Origin: Nonomuraea typhae
GTDB lineage: Bacteria > Actinomycetota > Actinomycetes > Streptosporangiales > Streptosporangiaceae
Assembly: GCF_009760925.1 (NCBI RefSeq)
Contig: NZ_VRLV01000006.1
Location: 62,001 to 126,000 of the forward strand
Length of the DNA: 64,000 bases
Direction of reading: 5' to 3'
A model generated the notes under the pieces. That model made no database searches. It was not told the origin of the DNA and was given only the letters and a program-made list of their open reading frames with translations. Of the stretch, positions 36,632-45,144 are shown in pieces; the first letter of the stretch is position 1, and each line of letters begins with the position of its first letter. Made by a program: the position numbers and the translations under genes.

Positions 36632-37774
36632 GTGCGACAGCAGAGCGGTGACGCCTCACTTCTGCGCAGGCTCAACTCGGCGGCGATCCTCCGGATCCTG
36701 CGGGCGGCCGCCGAGGTGACGCTCACCGAACTGGCCAGGGCGGCCAAGGTGTCGCGCCCGACGGCGGAGGCGATCGTCGAGGAGCTCCTGGCCGAGGGCT
36801 GGGCCGAGGAGTGCGAGGAGGAGTTGGGCGACCGGCAGCGCGGCAGGCCCGCCCGCAGGTACCGGTTCCGGGCGGATGCCGGGCACGTGGTGGGCGTCGG
36901 CATCGGCGGCTCCACGATCCGGGCGATGATCTCCGATCTCAGCGGCAACGTGGTGGGTTCCCGGTCGGCCGGGGTGCCGTACGAGGTGGACGCGCAGGAG
37001 CGGATGGCCGCGGTGGTCCGGCTCGTGGAGGAGTGCGCGGGCGGGCTCGGGCTGACCTCCGCGGACCTGGCCGCGGTCGGCGTCGGCACGACGGGCGTGG
37101 TGGACGGCGAGGGCCGCGTGGTCAAGAGCGTACGGCTGCGCGACTGGACCGGGCTGGACCTGCGGGCGGAGCTGGGCAAGGCGATCCCGGCGCCGCTGCT
37201 GGTGGAGAACGACATGCGGCTGGCCGTACTCGCCGAGCACTGGCGGGGCGTGGCGCAGGAGTGCCGCGACGTGGTCTACCTGTTCACCGGCAACCGGCTG
37301 GCGCTGGGCCTGCTCATCGACGGCGTGCCGTACCGGGGCGCCCATGCGGCCTCCGGCGAGCTGGGCGAGCAGCCCAACGGCAACTGGTCGGTGTTCGGCA
37401 GCGTGATCTCCTATGCGATGGCGGCCGAGCCGGGCGAGCTGCGGGCGCCGAGCGACATGGCCGAGTTCGCCTTCGAGCGGGCCAGGGCGGGGGAGCGGGA
37501 CGCGGCCGCCGCGGTGGAGCAGTTCGCGCTGCGCCTGGGCGAGAGCCTGGTGACGGTGGTCAACCCGCTCGATCCGGAGATGGTGGTGGTGGGGGGCGCG
37601 CTGGCGCGCGGGCGGGAGCTGCTCGTGGACCCGATTCAGGCGTATCTCAACCGGGTGTGCCTGTATCCGCCCAAGGTGGTCGCCTCGGAGCTGGGCCGCG
37701 AGTCGATCGTGGTGGGGGCGGTACGGCTGGCCCTCAACCACGCGGACCGCACGCTCTTCTTCGTCGAGGCTTAA
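36632..37774 (+). CDS. ROK family transcriptional regulator
   Basis: A 380-residue sugar-responsive repressor. The N-terminal winged helix (LNSAAILRILRAAAEVTLTE, LARAAKVSRPTAEAIVEELL) is followed by an ATPase-fold domain with VGVGIGGSTIRAMISDLSGN and VGVGTTGVVDGEGRV. The zinc CxCGxxGC motif and the GEIGH histidine usual in ROK proteins are absent: the region reads GELGEQPNGNW. So a standard sugar-kinase activity is unlikely. The GTG at 36632 has GGAGG four bases upstream. It lies directly before the Gfo/Idh genes and is their probable regulator. Confidence 0.85.
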   Translation: MRQQSGDASLLRRLNSAAILRILRAAAEVTLTELARAAKVSRPTAEAIVEELLAEGWAEECEEELGDRQRGRPARRYRFRADAGHVVGVGIGGSTIRAMISDLSGNVVGSRSAGVPYEVDAQERMAAVVRLVEECAGGLGLTSADLAAVGVGTTGVVDGEGRVVKSVRLRDWTGLDLRAELGKAIPAPLLVENDMRLAVLAEHWRGVAQECRDVVYLFTGNRLALGLLIDGVPYRGAHAASGELGEQPNGNWSVFGSVISYAMAAEPGELRAPSDMAEFAFERARAGERDAAAAVEQFALRLGESLVTVVNPLDPEMVVVGGALARGRELLVDPIQAYLNRVCLYPPKVVASELGRESIVVGAVRLALNHADRTLFFVEA

Positions 37775-37840
37775 CGCTGCCGGGTTTCTTATCTCTCCGG
37801 GCGATCCGGGGCTTGGTGTGGGCTTGTGCCGGATTTTCGG

Positions 37841-37870
37841 GCTTATTTTCTATAGATTCTTTCATAAATG
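37841..37870. promoter_or_regulatory. AT-rich promoter/operator of the Gfo/Idh operon
   Basis: In the 141-base gap after the ROK gene there is an AT-rich block with an 8-base palindrome, TCTATAGA (37849-37856), followed by TTCATAAATG. Isolated AT-rich palindromes of this sort are typical ROK sites. The exact -35/-10 pair is unclear. GGAGGG lies just before the GTG at 37916. Confidence 0.45.
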
Positions 37871-37915
37871 ACCGCTACCCTTCAGGACTGATCGGGGCAC
37901 CTGGAGGGACGGCAC

Positions 37916-39103
37916 GTGGAAGATCTACGCATCGGGGTCATCGGCCTCGGGCTGCGGCTCAGCCTCGCGCTGGCCGCGCACCGGCCGGGGCGCGGCTCGG
38001 TGGTCACCGCGCTGTGCGACGCCGATCCGGCCGCGCTGAAGCGGGCCGCGGAGCGCTTCGGCCGGCCGTACCTGACCGAGGACCACCGCGAGCTGCTCGC
38101 ACGCGACGACCTCGACGCCGTGCTGGTCGTCACCCCGGACGACACCCACGAGCGGCTGGCGATCGACTGCCTGGAGGCGGGCAAGGCGGTCTACCTCGAG
38201 AAGCCGATGCACATCACGGTCGAGGGCTGCGACAACATCCTGCGCGCGGCGCAACGTTCGGGCACCCGGTTGTACGTGGGCCACAACATGCGGCACATGG
38301 GCGTGGTCCGGTTGATGCGCGACATCATCCGGAAGGGCGAGATCGGCACCCCCAAGGCGGTGTGGGTGCGCCACTTCGTCTCCTACGGCGGCGACTACTA
38401 CTTCAAGGACTGGCACGCCGAGCGCGCCCGGACCACCGGCCTGCTGCTGCAGAAGGCGGCCCACGACCTGGACGTGATCCACTGGCTGGCCGGCGGCTAC
38501 ACGACCCGGGTCAACGCCTTCGGCGACCTGGTGGTCTACGGCGACCTGCCCAGGCGGGCGCCCGGGGCGCCGAAACCGGACGGGTGGCTGAAGGAGTTCG
38601 ACTGGCCGCCGGCCGCGCGGCGCGACCTCAATCCGGTCGTGGACGTCGAGGACGTCTCGGTCATGAACATGCGGCTGGACAACGGCGTCATCGCCGCCTA
38701 CCAGCAGTGCCACTTCACCCCTGACTACAACCGCAGCTACACCGTCATCGGTGACGCGGGCCGCCTGGAGAACGACGGGGACCGGGTGAAGGTGTGGAAC
38801 CACGGCCCCACCGGGTATCGGGCGGATGGTGACATCTCCTACAAGGTCCCTGAGGCCAAGGGCTCCCACGGCGGCTCCGACGAGCGGATCGTGATGGAGT
38901 TCTGCAGGTTCATCCGGGAGGGCGGGGTGACGGACACCTCGCCGGTGGCCGCCCGGATGAGTGTGGCCGCCGGGTACATGGCCACGATGTCGCTGCGCGA
39001 CGGCGGCCGGCCGTACGACATTCCGGGGCTCGACCCGGAGCTGATCGCCTACTTCGACCGCGGGCAGGTGGCCGCGGCCACCCTCGCCCGCCCCAAGCCG
39101 TAA
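37916..39103 (+). CDS. Gfo/Idh/MocA family sugar oxidoreductase, copy 1
   Basis: A 395-residue NAD(P)-dependent dehydrogenase. Rossmann loop IGVIGLGLRLSLALAAH (6-22), the signature E95-K96-P97 (AVYLEKPMHIT), and KAAHDLDVIHWLAGGYTTRV with the Asp and His of the active site. The C-terminal domain binds the sugar substrate, which is not known. The GTG at 37916 has GGAGGG upstream. The next gene, 19 bases downstream, is a close paralogue. Together with the ROK gene and the downstream enzymes it points to oxidation of a sugar, inositol or aminosugar. Confidence 0.88.
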   Translation: MEDLRIGVIGLGLRLSLALAAHRPGRGSVVTALCDADPAALKRAAERFGRPYLTEDHRELLARDDLDAVLVVTPDDTHERLAIDCLEAGKAVYLEKPMHITVEGCDNILRAAQRSGTRLYVGHNMRHMGVVRLMRDIIRKGEIGTPKAVWVRHFVSYGGDYYFKDWHAERARTTGLLLQKAAHDLDVIHWLAGGYTTRVNAFGDLVVYGDLPRRAPGAPKPDGWLKEFDWPPAARRDLNPVVDVEDVSVMNMRLDNGVIAAYQQCHFTPDYNRSYTVIGDAGRLENDGDRVKVWNHGPTGYRADGDISYKVPEAKGSHGGSDERIVMEFCRFIREGGVTDTSPVAARMSVAAGYMATMSLRDGGRPYDIPGLDPELIAYFDRGQVAAATLARPKP

Positions 39104-39122
39104 TCCGCAAGAAGGGAACCCA

Positions 39123-40292
39123 GTGGAAGACCTGCGCATCGGAGCCGTCGGCCTCGGGCTCCGGACGAACCTGCACCTTGCCGCGCACCGTCCGGGCAAG
39201 GGGTCGGTGGTGAGCGCGCTGTGCGACATCGACCCGGCCGTCCTCAAGCGCCAGGCGCGGCGGTTCGAGGCGGACGTCCTCACCGAGGACTACCGCGAGC
39301 TGCTGGAGCGCGACGACGTCGACGCGATCATCCTGGCGACGCCGGACGACACCCACGAGCGGCTGGCGATCGACTGCCTGGAGGCGGGCAAGGCGGTCTA
39401 CCTCGAGAAGCCGATGCACATCACGGTCGAGGGCTGCGACAACATCCTGCGCGCGGCCCGCCGTACGGGCACCCGGTTGTACGTCGGGCACAACATGCGG
39501 CACATGGGTGTGGTCCGGCTGATGCGCGACATCATCCAGAAGGGGGTCATCGGCGAGCCGAAGGCGGTGTGGGTGCGCCACTTCGTCTCCTACGGCGGCG
39601 ACTACTACTTCAAGGACTGGCACGCCGACCGCCGCAACACCACCGGCCTGCTGCTGCAGAAGGCCGCCCACGACCTGGACGTGATCCACTGGCTGGCCGG
39701 CGGCTACAGCACGCGGGTCAACGCCTTCGGCGACCTCATGGTTTACGGCGACCTGCCCCGGCGCGAGGCGGACACGCCGCGGCCGGAGGGGTGGCTGAAG
39801 GAGTTCGACTGGCCGCCTGCCGCGCGCAAGGACCTCAACCACGTGGTCGACGTGGAGGACCTGTCGGTCATGAACATGCGGCTGGACAACGGCGTCATCG
39901 CCGCCTACCAGCAGTGCCACTTCGCGCCCGACTACTTCCGCAGCTACACCGTCATCGGCACCGAGGGCAGGCTGGAGAACTTCGGCGACGGCCCCGGCGA
40001 CACGGTGAAGGTGTGGAACACCGGGCCCAGCGACTACCGCGCCGACGCCGACATCGCCTACAAGGTGCCCAGCGCCGAGGGCACGCACGGCGGCGCCGAC
40101 CCGGGCATCATCGCCGAGTTCTGCCGCTTCGTGCGCGAGGGCGGGGTGACGGACACCTCGCCGGTGGCCGCCCGGATGAGTGTGGCCGCCGGGTACATGG
40201 CCACGATGTCGCTGCGCGACGGCGGCACGCCGTACGACATCCCGGCGCTCGACCCGGAGCTGATCGCCTACTTCGACCGCGGCCAGTCGTGA
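39123..40292 (+). CDS. Gfo/Idh/MocA family sugar oxidoreductase, copy 2
   Basis: A 389-residue paralogue of the preceding gene: the two share nearly all motifs (IGAVGLGLRTNLHLAAHRPG, AVYLEKPMHITVEGC, RHFVSYGGDYYFKDWHA, GVTDTSPVAARMSVAAGYMA) and long runs of identical DNA, for example around 38150-38240 and 39357-39447. They differ mainly in the N-terminal helix and in an insertion near LENFGDGPGDTVKVWN. The GTG at 39123 has AGAAGGGA upstream, and the stop overlaps the next gene by 4 bases. A two-step oxidation by the pair, or a heteromer, is possible. Confidence 0.88.
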   Translation: MEDLRIGAVGLGLRTNLHLAAHRPGKGSVVSALCDIDPAVLKRQARRFEADVLTEDYRELLERDDVDAIILATPDDTHERLAIDCLEAGKAVYLEKPMHITVEGCDNILRAARRTGTRLYVGHNMRHMGVVRLMRDIIQKGVIGEPKAVWVRHFVSYGGDYYFKDWHADRRNTTGLLLQKAAHDLDVIHWLAGGYSTRVNAFGDLMVYGDLPRREADTPRPEGWLKEFDWPPAARKDLNHVVDVEDLSVMNMRLDNGVIAAYQQCHFAPDYFRSYTVIGTEGRLENFGDGPGDTVKVWNTGPSDYRADADIAYKVPSAEGTHGGADPGIIAEFCRFVREGGVTDTSPVAARMSVAAGYMATMSLRDGGTPYDIPALDPELIAYFDRGQS

Positions 40293-42196
40293 CCTACCAC
40301 CTCCGCTACCAGGTCCTGCCCGGTCGCGATCCGGCCGAGCTGGCGCGCTACTGCGCCGAGCACGGGGTCGAGGAGGTCGTGCTCATCTACGGCTCCGAGG
40401 AACTGCACGCCGGCCACCCGGTCGGCGTCGGCGAGGACCTGTGGTTCGCGCACGTGGCCGCGGTCAAGGATGTGCTGGACGCCCACGGCGTCGGCGCCTC
40501 GCTCAACCCGTGGGTCACGACCGGCCACGCCGACCGCGGCCGCACCCAGGACCTCGGCTTCGCCCCCATGGTCTCGCCCACGGGCGAGACGACCACGGCG
40601 ACGGCCTCCTTCGCCTGCCCGGTCTGGCGCGACTGGCTGGCCGGGCACTACGGACGGTTCGCCGGGCTCGGCTTCCGGGTGCTCTGGCTGGAGGACGACT
40701 TCCGCTTCCACAACCACGCCCCGCTGACCTGGGGCGGCGGCTTCGAGCCCGAGATGCTGGAGCGCTTCGCCCAGCTCGCCGGGGAGAAGCCGGCCCGCGA
40801 GGAACTGGTCGCCGCGATCACCGCCCCCGGCCCGCCGCACCCCTGGCGGGCGCTCCTGCAGCGAACCTGGCGTACGGCCCAGCTCGAGGTCCTCGACCTG
40901 GTACGGCAGGCCGTGGACGGCCGGGCCAAGCTCGGGCTGATGAGCTCCGGCCTGGGCGTGGCCTCGGTGGAGGGCCGCGACTGGACGGAGGTCTTCGACC
41001 GGGTCGAGGTGCATCGGCCCCACTTCGCGCCCTATGGGGACGCGCCGGGGCGGCGGCTGTCGTACTCGATCGCGATGCTGGAGTTGCAGCGCGGACTGCG
41101 GCCCGCCGGCGTCGAGGTGGCACCGGAGATCGAGAACTGGCCGCACACCGAGTGGACCAAATCCGACACCCAGACCTGGTCGGAGATGGTCACGGCCCGG
41201 TTGTCCGGGGCCGGCGGGCTGTTGCTGGACGTGCATCCGTTCGTCACCGGCGACCCACAGCGGTATCCCCGGATCGGCCGGATGCTGACACGGTCGCGCC
41301 CGGCGGTGGACCGCGCCTACGAACCGGAGATTTCGGTGTACGGGGTAGGTGTGCCGTGGTGGCCCGACACCTCGGCCCACGTCTGGGGCGACGGCGGCCT
41401 CGACGGCCTGCAAGCGGATCCGCTGCGGGCCGCCGAATACCTGCTGCCCTACGGGGTGCCCGTCCAGGCCGGGATCGCGCCGGTCAACGCCGTGTTCGGC
41501 AAGGTCGCCTGGGGCCTGCCCGACGCCGAGGCCGAACGCCTGCTCTCCGGCGGCCTCCTGCTCGACGGGCACGCCGCGCTCGTGCTGACCGAACGCGGAT
41601 TCGGCGACCTGCTGGGCGTCCGGGTGGAGGAGGTGGCCGAACGGCACACGCCGTCCCACCGGCCGTACAGCATGGAACGCGTGCTGGACGGCGGCGGGCT
41701 GCTCAGCGTGAACGTGCAGCCCGCCGTCGCGCGCCTGACCGCGCTGCCCGGAGCCGAGGCGTGGACCGAGATCCTCACCCCGCGCGGCGAGCACTGGGGC
41801 GACGGCCGCGTCGCCTTCACCAACGCGCTCGGCGGACGGGTGGTCACCATCGCCGCCTGCACGCCGGAGGCGCTGGGCCGCGACGACGACGGCCGCGACC
41901 TGGCCCACCGCGCGATCCGCCACCTGGGCGCCGACCTGCCGCTGGTGACCGGGGGAGCGCATCTGCTGCCGCACTTCGCGCGGACCCGCTCCGGCTACCG
42001 GCTGGCGATCGCCAACGGCAGCGCCGACCCGGCCCGCCCCGTCGCCCACCTGGACGCGGACGTGACCGCGACCCTGCTGGTGCCGCTGGAGGAGCCGAGA
42101 CCGGTCCCCGTCCGGCGCGCCGGCGGCCGGATCCACGTGGCGGCCGACGTGCCGCACCGCGGGTACGTGCTCCTGGACTGGCCGTGCGCGTCCTGA
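40289..42196 (+). CDS. Unfamiliar 635-residue protein with glycosidase-like layout
   Basis: I do not recognise the family. Residues 1-350 read like a TIM barrel with acidic active-site candidates (Glu135-Asp136-Asp137 in LWLEDDFRF; Glu280/Glu282 in VEVAPEIENWPH). The middle (PYGVPVQAGIAPVNAVFGKV, LLLDGHAALVLTERG) resembles the trimerisation/GATase-like domain of beta-galactosidases, and the end is beta-rich (RRAGGRIHVAADVPHRGYVLL). No signal peptide, so it is cytoplasmic. The GTG at 40289 overlaps the Gfo/Idh stop (GTGA), and its 3' end overlaps the next gene by 13 bases. A hydrolase or lyase for an imported glycoside is the best guess. Confidence 0.6.
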   Translation: MTYHLRYQVLPGRDPAELARYCAEHGVEEVVLIYGSEELHAGHPVGVGEDLWFAHVAAVKDVLDAHGVGASLNPWVTTGHADRGRTQDLGFAPMVSPTGETTTATASFACPVWRDWLAGHYGRFAGLGFRVLWLEDDFRFHNHAPLTWGGGFEPEMLERFAQLAGEKPAREELVAAITAPGPPHPWRALLQRTWRTAQLEVLDLVRQAVDGRAKLGLMSSGLGVASVEGRDWTEVFDRVEVHRPHFAPYGDAPGRRLSYSIAMLELQRGLRPAGVEVAPEIENWPHTEWTKSDTQTWSEMVTARLSGAGGLLLDVHPFVTGDPQRYPRIGRMLTRSRPAVDRAYEPEISVYGVGVPWWPDTSAHVWGDGGLDGLQADPLRAAEYLLPYGVPVQAGIAPVNAVFGKVAWGLPDAEAERLLSGGLLLDGHAALVLTERGFGDLLGVRVEEVAERHTPSHRPYSMERVLDGGGLLSVNVQPAVARLTALPGAEAWTEILTPRGEHWGDGRVAFTNALGGRVVTIAACTPEALGRDDDGRDLAHRAIRHLGADLPLVTGGAHLLPHFARTRSGYRLAIANGSADPARPVAHLDADVTATLLVPLEEPRPVPVRRAGGRIHVAADVPHRGYVLLDWPCAS

Positions 42197-42882
42197 CCTG
42201 GAACATCTGGAACGGCGGCCGCGACGACCTGCCCCTGATCGTGGAGCAGGTCGCGGCCGTCGCCCCCGACGTCTTCGTCTGCGTCGAGACGTACGGCGCG
42301 GCCCCCGCGATCCTGGCCGGGCTCCCCGGGTACACCGGGACCCGGATCACCGCCCGGGACCGCGACAACCTCTGGATCTTCACCCGCCTGCCGGTGACCC
42401 ACGTCTTCCCCCCGTCCTTCGACGACTTCCGCTTCGGCGGAATCCGGGTGTCGCCCGGCGTGAACGTCTTCGCCACCTGGCTCAACTTCTCCGAACCCTG
42501 GCTGGGAGACGTGCTCGCCGCCGGTGGGGACGGGCGCGCGGACGAGCGGGTGCAGTACGCCGAGCTGAGCCGGATCGTGCACGAGGAGCTGCCGCGCCTC
42601 CTGGACGGGCACTCCGGCCCGGTCGTCGTGGCCGGCGACCTCAACGTGCTCCCGGCCGCCGACCGGCCACAGCTGCGTACCACCAGAATCCTCGAGGACG
42701 CCGGCTACACCGACACCTTCCGCGCCCTGTCCGCGGATCCGGGGCACACGTGGAGCGCCCGCCCCGACCTCCCTCTCGCCGAGCGCATCGACTACATCTT
42801 CGCCAAGGACCTGAAGCCCCTCCGCTCCTGGACGCTCACCCGGCGACTGTCCGACCACGCCGCGCTCGTCACCGACTTCTGA
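42184..42882 (+). CDS. Endonuclease/exonuclease/phosphatase-fold protein
   Basis: A 232-residue metal-dependent phosphoesterase of the EEP superfamily. The motifs are in order: TWNIWNGG with the metal-site Asn, FVCVETYG with the metal-binding Glu, VVVAGDLNVLP (Asp-x-Asn), RIDYIFAKD and the C-terminal SDHAALVTDF with the catalytic His. No signal peptide. The GTG at 42184 lies inside the end of the preceding gene. In this operon it might dephosphorylate a sugar phosphate rather than cut nucleic acid, but nothing in the sequence settles that. Confidence 0.8.
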   Translation: MRVLTWNIWNGGRDDLPLIVEQVAAVAPDVFVCVETYGAAPAILAGLPGYTGTRITARDRDNLWIFTRLPVTHVFPPSFDDFRFGGIRVSPGVNVFATWLNFSEPWLGDVLAAGGDGRADERVQYAELSRIVHEELPRLLDGHSGPVVVAGDLNVLPAADRPQLRTTRILEDAGYTDTFRALSADPGHTWSARPDLPLAERIDYIFAKDLKPLRSWTLTRRLSDHAALVTDF

Positions 42883-42890
42883 ATATCGTG

Positions 42891-42918
42891 GGAACCCCGC
42901 GGCCCCCGCGGACAGTAC
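42891..42918 (+). promoter_or_regulatory. Possible ECF-type promoter for the sigma gene
   Basis: GGAACC (42891-42896), a common -35 for ECF sigma factors, is followed 16 bases later by CAGTAC (42913-42918). The spacer contains a perfect 6+3+6 inverted repeat, CCGCGG-CCC-CCGCGG (42897-42911). If real, the sigma factor may activate its own gene. Confidence 0.4.
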
Positions 42919-42923
42919 TGAGC

Positions 42924-43517
42924 GTGGATGTGACGACACGTGCCCGGATCCGGGCCGGTGACCAACATGCCTTCGCCGGGCTCTTCGACGAGTTCGCCAA
43001 GGCCGTCTACAACCATGCCTACCGGCTGACCGGCGACTGGTCGGCGGCCGAGGACGTGGTGTCGCTGACCTTTCTGGAGGCGTGGCGGCTCAGGGAGCGG
43101 ATCGACCCGGACGGCGGCTCGCTGCGCCCCTGGCTGCTCGGCGTGGCCACCAACGTGACCCGCAACCAGCGCCGCGCCGCCCGCCGCCACCAGGAGGCCA
43201 TGGCCAGGATGCCGCGCGCCGACCCCGTCCCCGACTTCGCCGACGAACTGATCGGGCGGGTGGCCGACGCCCAGCGCCTCACGGACGTGCGGGCGGCGTT
43301 CGCCAAGCTGCGCAGGCACGAGCAGGACGTCCTCTCGCTGTGCGTGGGCGCCGGGCTCGACTACGCCGAAGCCGCCGAGGCGCTGGGGATCCCGGTGGGG
43401 ACCGTGCGCTCCCGGCTGTCGAGGGCGCGCAAGAAGCTGGAACTCGCGGCGGGGCCGCGACAGGTAAGAGATGACCGCGGCACCGCGGTCCGGTCCGTCA
43501 AGGAGAGCACCCCATGA
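42924..43517 (+). CDS. ECF-type RNA polymerase sigma factor
   Basis: A 197-residue sigma-70 family protein. Region 2 (FAGLFDEFAKAVYNHAYRLT, AEDVVSLTFLEAWRLRERID, LLGVATNVTRNQRRAARRHQ) and region 4 (RRHEQDVLSLCVGAGLDYAE, AAEALGIPVGTVRSRLSRAR) are both complete. It fits the group found beside CU044_5270-type membrane proteins. The GTG at 42924 was chosen; a GTG two codons later is also possible. The stop overlaps the next ATG (ATGA), so sigma factor and membrane partner are made together. Confidence 0.9.
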   Translation: MDVTTRARIRAGDQHAFAGLFDEFAKAVYNHAYRLTGDWSAAEDVVSLTFLEAWRLRERIDPDGGSLRPWLLGVATNVTRNQRRAARRHQEAMARMPRADPVPDFADELIGRVADAQRLTDVRAAFAKLRRHEQDVLSLCVGAGLDYAEAAEALGIPVGTVRSRLSRARKKLELAAGPRQVRDDRGTAVRSVKESTP

Positions 43518-44113
43518 CCGTTTTCCCGGAGGAACGGGACCTTCCTGAGGGCCGTCACCACCTGCTTAAGGAGTTCGTGATGACCGAGATCCAGTCCGCG
43601 CCCCGCCGGAGGCTGTTCCGCCCGATGGTCCTCGCCCCCGTGCTGGGCCTGGCCGCGGCGGCTGCCGTGGCGGTGCCGGTGCTGTTCGGCGGCGGCGCCC
43701 CCGCCTACGCCGTGGAGAAGAACCCCGACGGCACCCTCACCGTCACCGTCAACGAGGCCAAGGACCCCAAGGCGCTCGAGGCCAACCTCAAGGGCATGGG
43801 GTACGACGTGGTGGTCGACTTCGTGCCCGACGGCAAGCAGTGCAGCCCGCGCAAGCGCAGCGAGAGCTGGGTGCCGAAGGCGGAGAAGCCGCTGTCCGTC
43901 TTCCCGCCCACGGTGGAGCTCGACGCCGGCGAGCCGAGCTTCCAGATCGACCCCGCCAAGATCGGTCCCGGTCAGACGGGCGTCCTCATGTTCGCGGTGA
44001 CCGAGAAGACCGACGGCCCGACCGTCGCCGGCATCTGGGCCCGCGTCTCCAATGGGCCGGTGGCGGCCTGCGAACTGGTCGACAGCGACGGCGCCCCGCT
44101 GGACGTCGAGTAA
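43514..44113 (+). CDS. Membrane-anchored partner of the ECF sigma factor
   Basis: A 199-residue protein: a cytoplasmic N-terminus of ~37 residues (LPEGRHHLLKEFVMTEIQ), one membrane helix (MVLAPVLGLAAAAAVAVPVL), and an extracellular domain of ~130 residues with two Cys (KQCSPRKRS and AACELVDS) that may pair. The N-terminal pattern resembles the CU044_5270 family, but the protein is shorter than usual. Its 4-base overlap with the sigma gene suggests an anti-sigma or signal-sensing role; no canonical zinc anti-sigma motif (HxxxCxxC) is present, so this is inference. Confidence 0.65.
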   Translation: MTVFPEERDLPEGRHHLLKEFVMTEIQSAPRRRLFRPMVLAPVLGLAAAAAVAVPVLFGGGAPAYAVEKNPDGTLTVTVNEAKDPKALEANLKGMGYDVVVDFVPDGKQCSPRKRSESWVPKAEKPLSVFPPTVELDAGEPSFQIDPAKIGPGQTGVLMFAVTEKTDGPTVAGIWARVSNGPVAACELVDSDGAPLDVE

Positions 44114-44150
44114 CACCCTCGGCGGGGCCCACTCCACGGTCTCCGTGACG

Positions 44151-45143
44151 TCAACGCCGGGGGACGTGAGCCCCGCCGACCCAGCGGTGATATGCCGCCA
44201 TGTCGACGTTGCTGCCGCACACGATGGTGACCACGTGCCGGCCGGCGAAGCGGTCGCGGTCTTCGAGGATCGCCGCGATGCCGAGCGCGGCGGACGGTTC
44301 GGCGATGAGGCCGGCGTGGTGCAGGAGCATCCGCATGCCGGCGATGATCGAGGTCTCCTGGACCAGGACGGCGTCGTCGGCGACCTGGAGGAGGTCGTTC
44401 AGGACGGCCGGGATGGGGTGCCGGCCGGCGACGCCGTCGGCGATGGTGTCGGTGGAGGCGGTGGTGACGACGCGTCGCTGTTGCCAGGAGCGGGTCATCG
44501 CCGGCGCGCCCAGCGGCTGGACGCAGATCACCTCGACGTGAGGGGCGAGGGCTTTCAGCACGTGGCCCACGCCGGTGGCCAGGGCCCCGCCGCCGAGAGC
44601 GATCAGCACGGCGTCGAAGGAGGGTGCGGTGTCCGCCAGTTCCAGGCCGATGGTCGCCGCGCCTTCGCAGGTCTCGAGGTCCAGGCTGTCTTCGACCAGC
44701 CGGATGCCGTCGTGCCGGGCGAGGGCCGCCGCCCGCTGGCGGGCCAGGTCGAAGTCGCCGTCCACCAGCTCCAGCCTGGCGCCCAGCGCGCGGATGCGAT
44801 CAAGTTTGGCTGCGGGCGCGAAGCGGGAGGCCACGACGGTGACCTCCAGCCCCCGCGCCCGGCCGGACCAGGCGAGGGCTTGGCCGAGGTTGCCCGCGCT
44901 GGCGCACACCACGGCCGTCGAGCCCGTGCCGGCGAGCCCGGTCGTGACCAGTTCGGTGCCGCGAGCTTTGAAGCTGCGGACCGGGTTCGCCGTCTCGAGC
45001 TTGATGCTCACCGTGCACCCGAGGCCGGGCGTCAGCGCCTGGCAGCGGTAGAGCGGGGTGTTGAGAAGGATCGGGTTGATGGCCCGCCGGGCCGCCCGGA
45101 TCCGGGCGGTGTCCAGGCGCGAAGCGCCGCCGTGGCCGCCCAT
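44151..45143 (-). CDS. Threonine/serine dehydratase-like PLP enzyme
   Basis: A 330-residue fold-type II PLP enzyme. The cofactor Lys59 lies in VRSFKARGTE, the Asn loop is CASAGNLGQALAWSG and the phosphate loop reads IALGGGALATG instead of the usual GGGGL; the end contains IVCGSNVDM. Such enzymes deaminate threonine, serine or related hydroxy-amino acids, or racemise them. No ACT domain, so it is of the catabolic type. It starts one base after the stop of the DUF6817 gene on the same strand, indicating an operon divergent from a LysR regulator. Confidence 0.82.
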   Translation of the reverse strand: MGGHGGASRLDTARIRAARRAINPILLNTPLYRCQALTPGLGCTVSIKLETANPVRSFKARGTELVTTGLAGTGSTAVVCASAGNLGQALAWSGRARGLEVTVVASRFAPAAKLDRIRALGARLELVDGDFDLARQRAAALARHDGIRLVEDSLDLETCEGAATIGLELADTAPSFDAVLIALGGGALATGVGHVLKALAPHVEVICVQPLGAPAMTRSWQQRRVVTTASTDTIADGVAGRHPIPAVLNDLLQVADDAVLVQETSIIAGMRMLLHHAGLIAEPSAALGIAAILEDRDRFAGRHVVTIVCGSNVDMAAYHRWVGGAHVPRR

Positions 45144-45144
45144 G

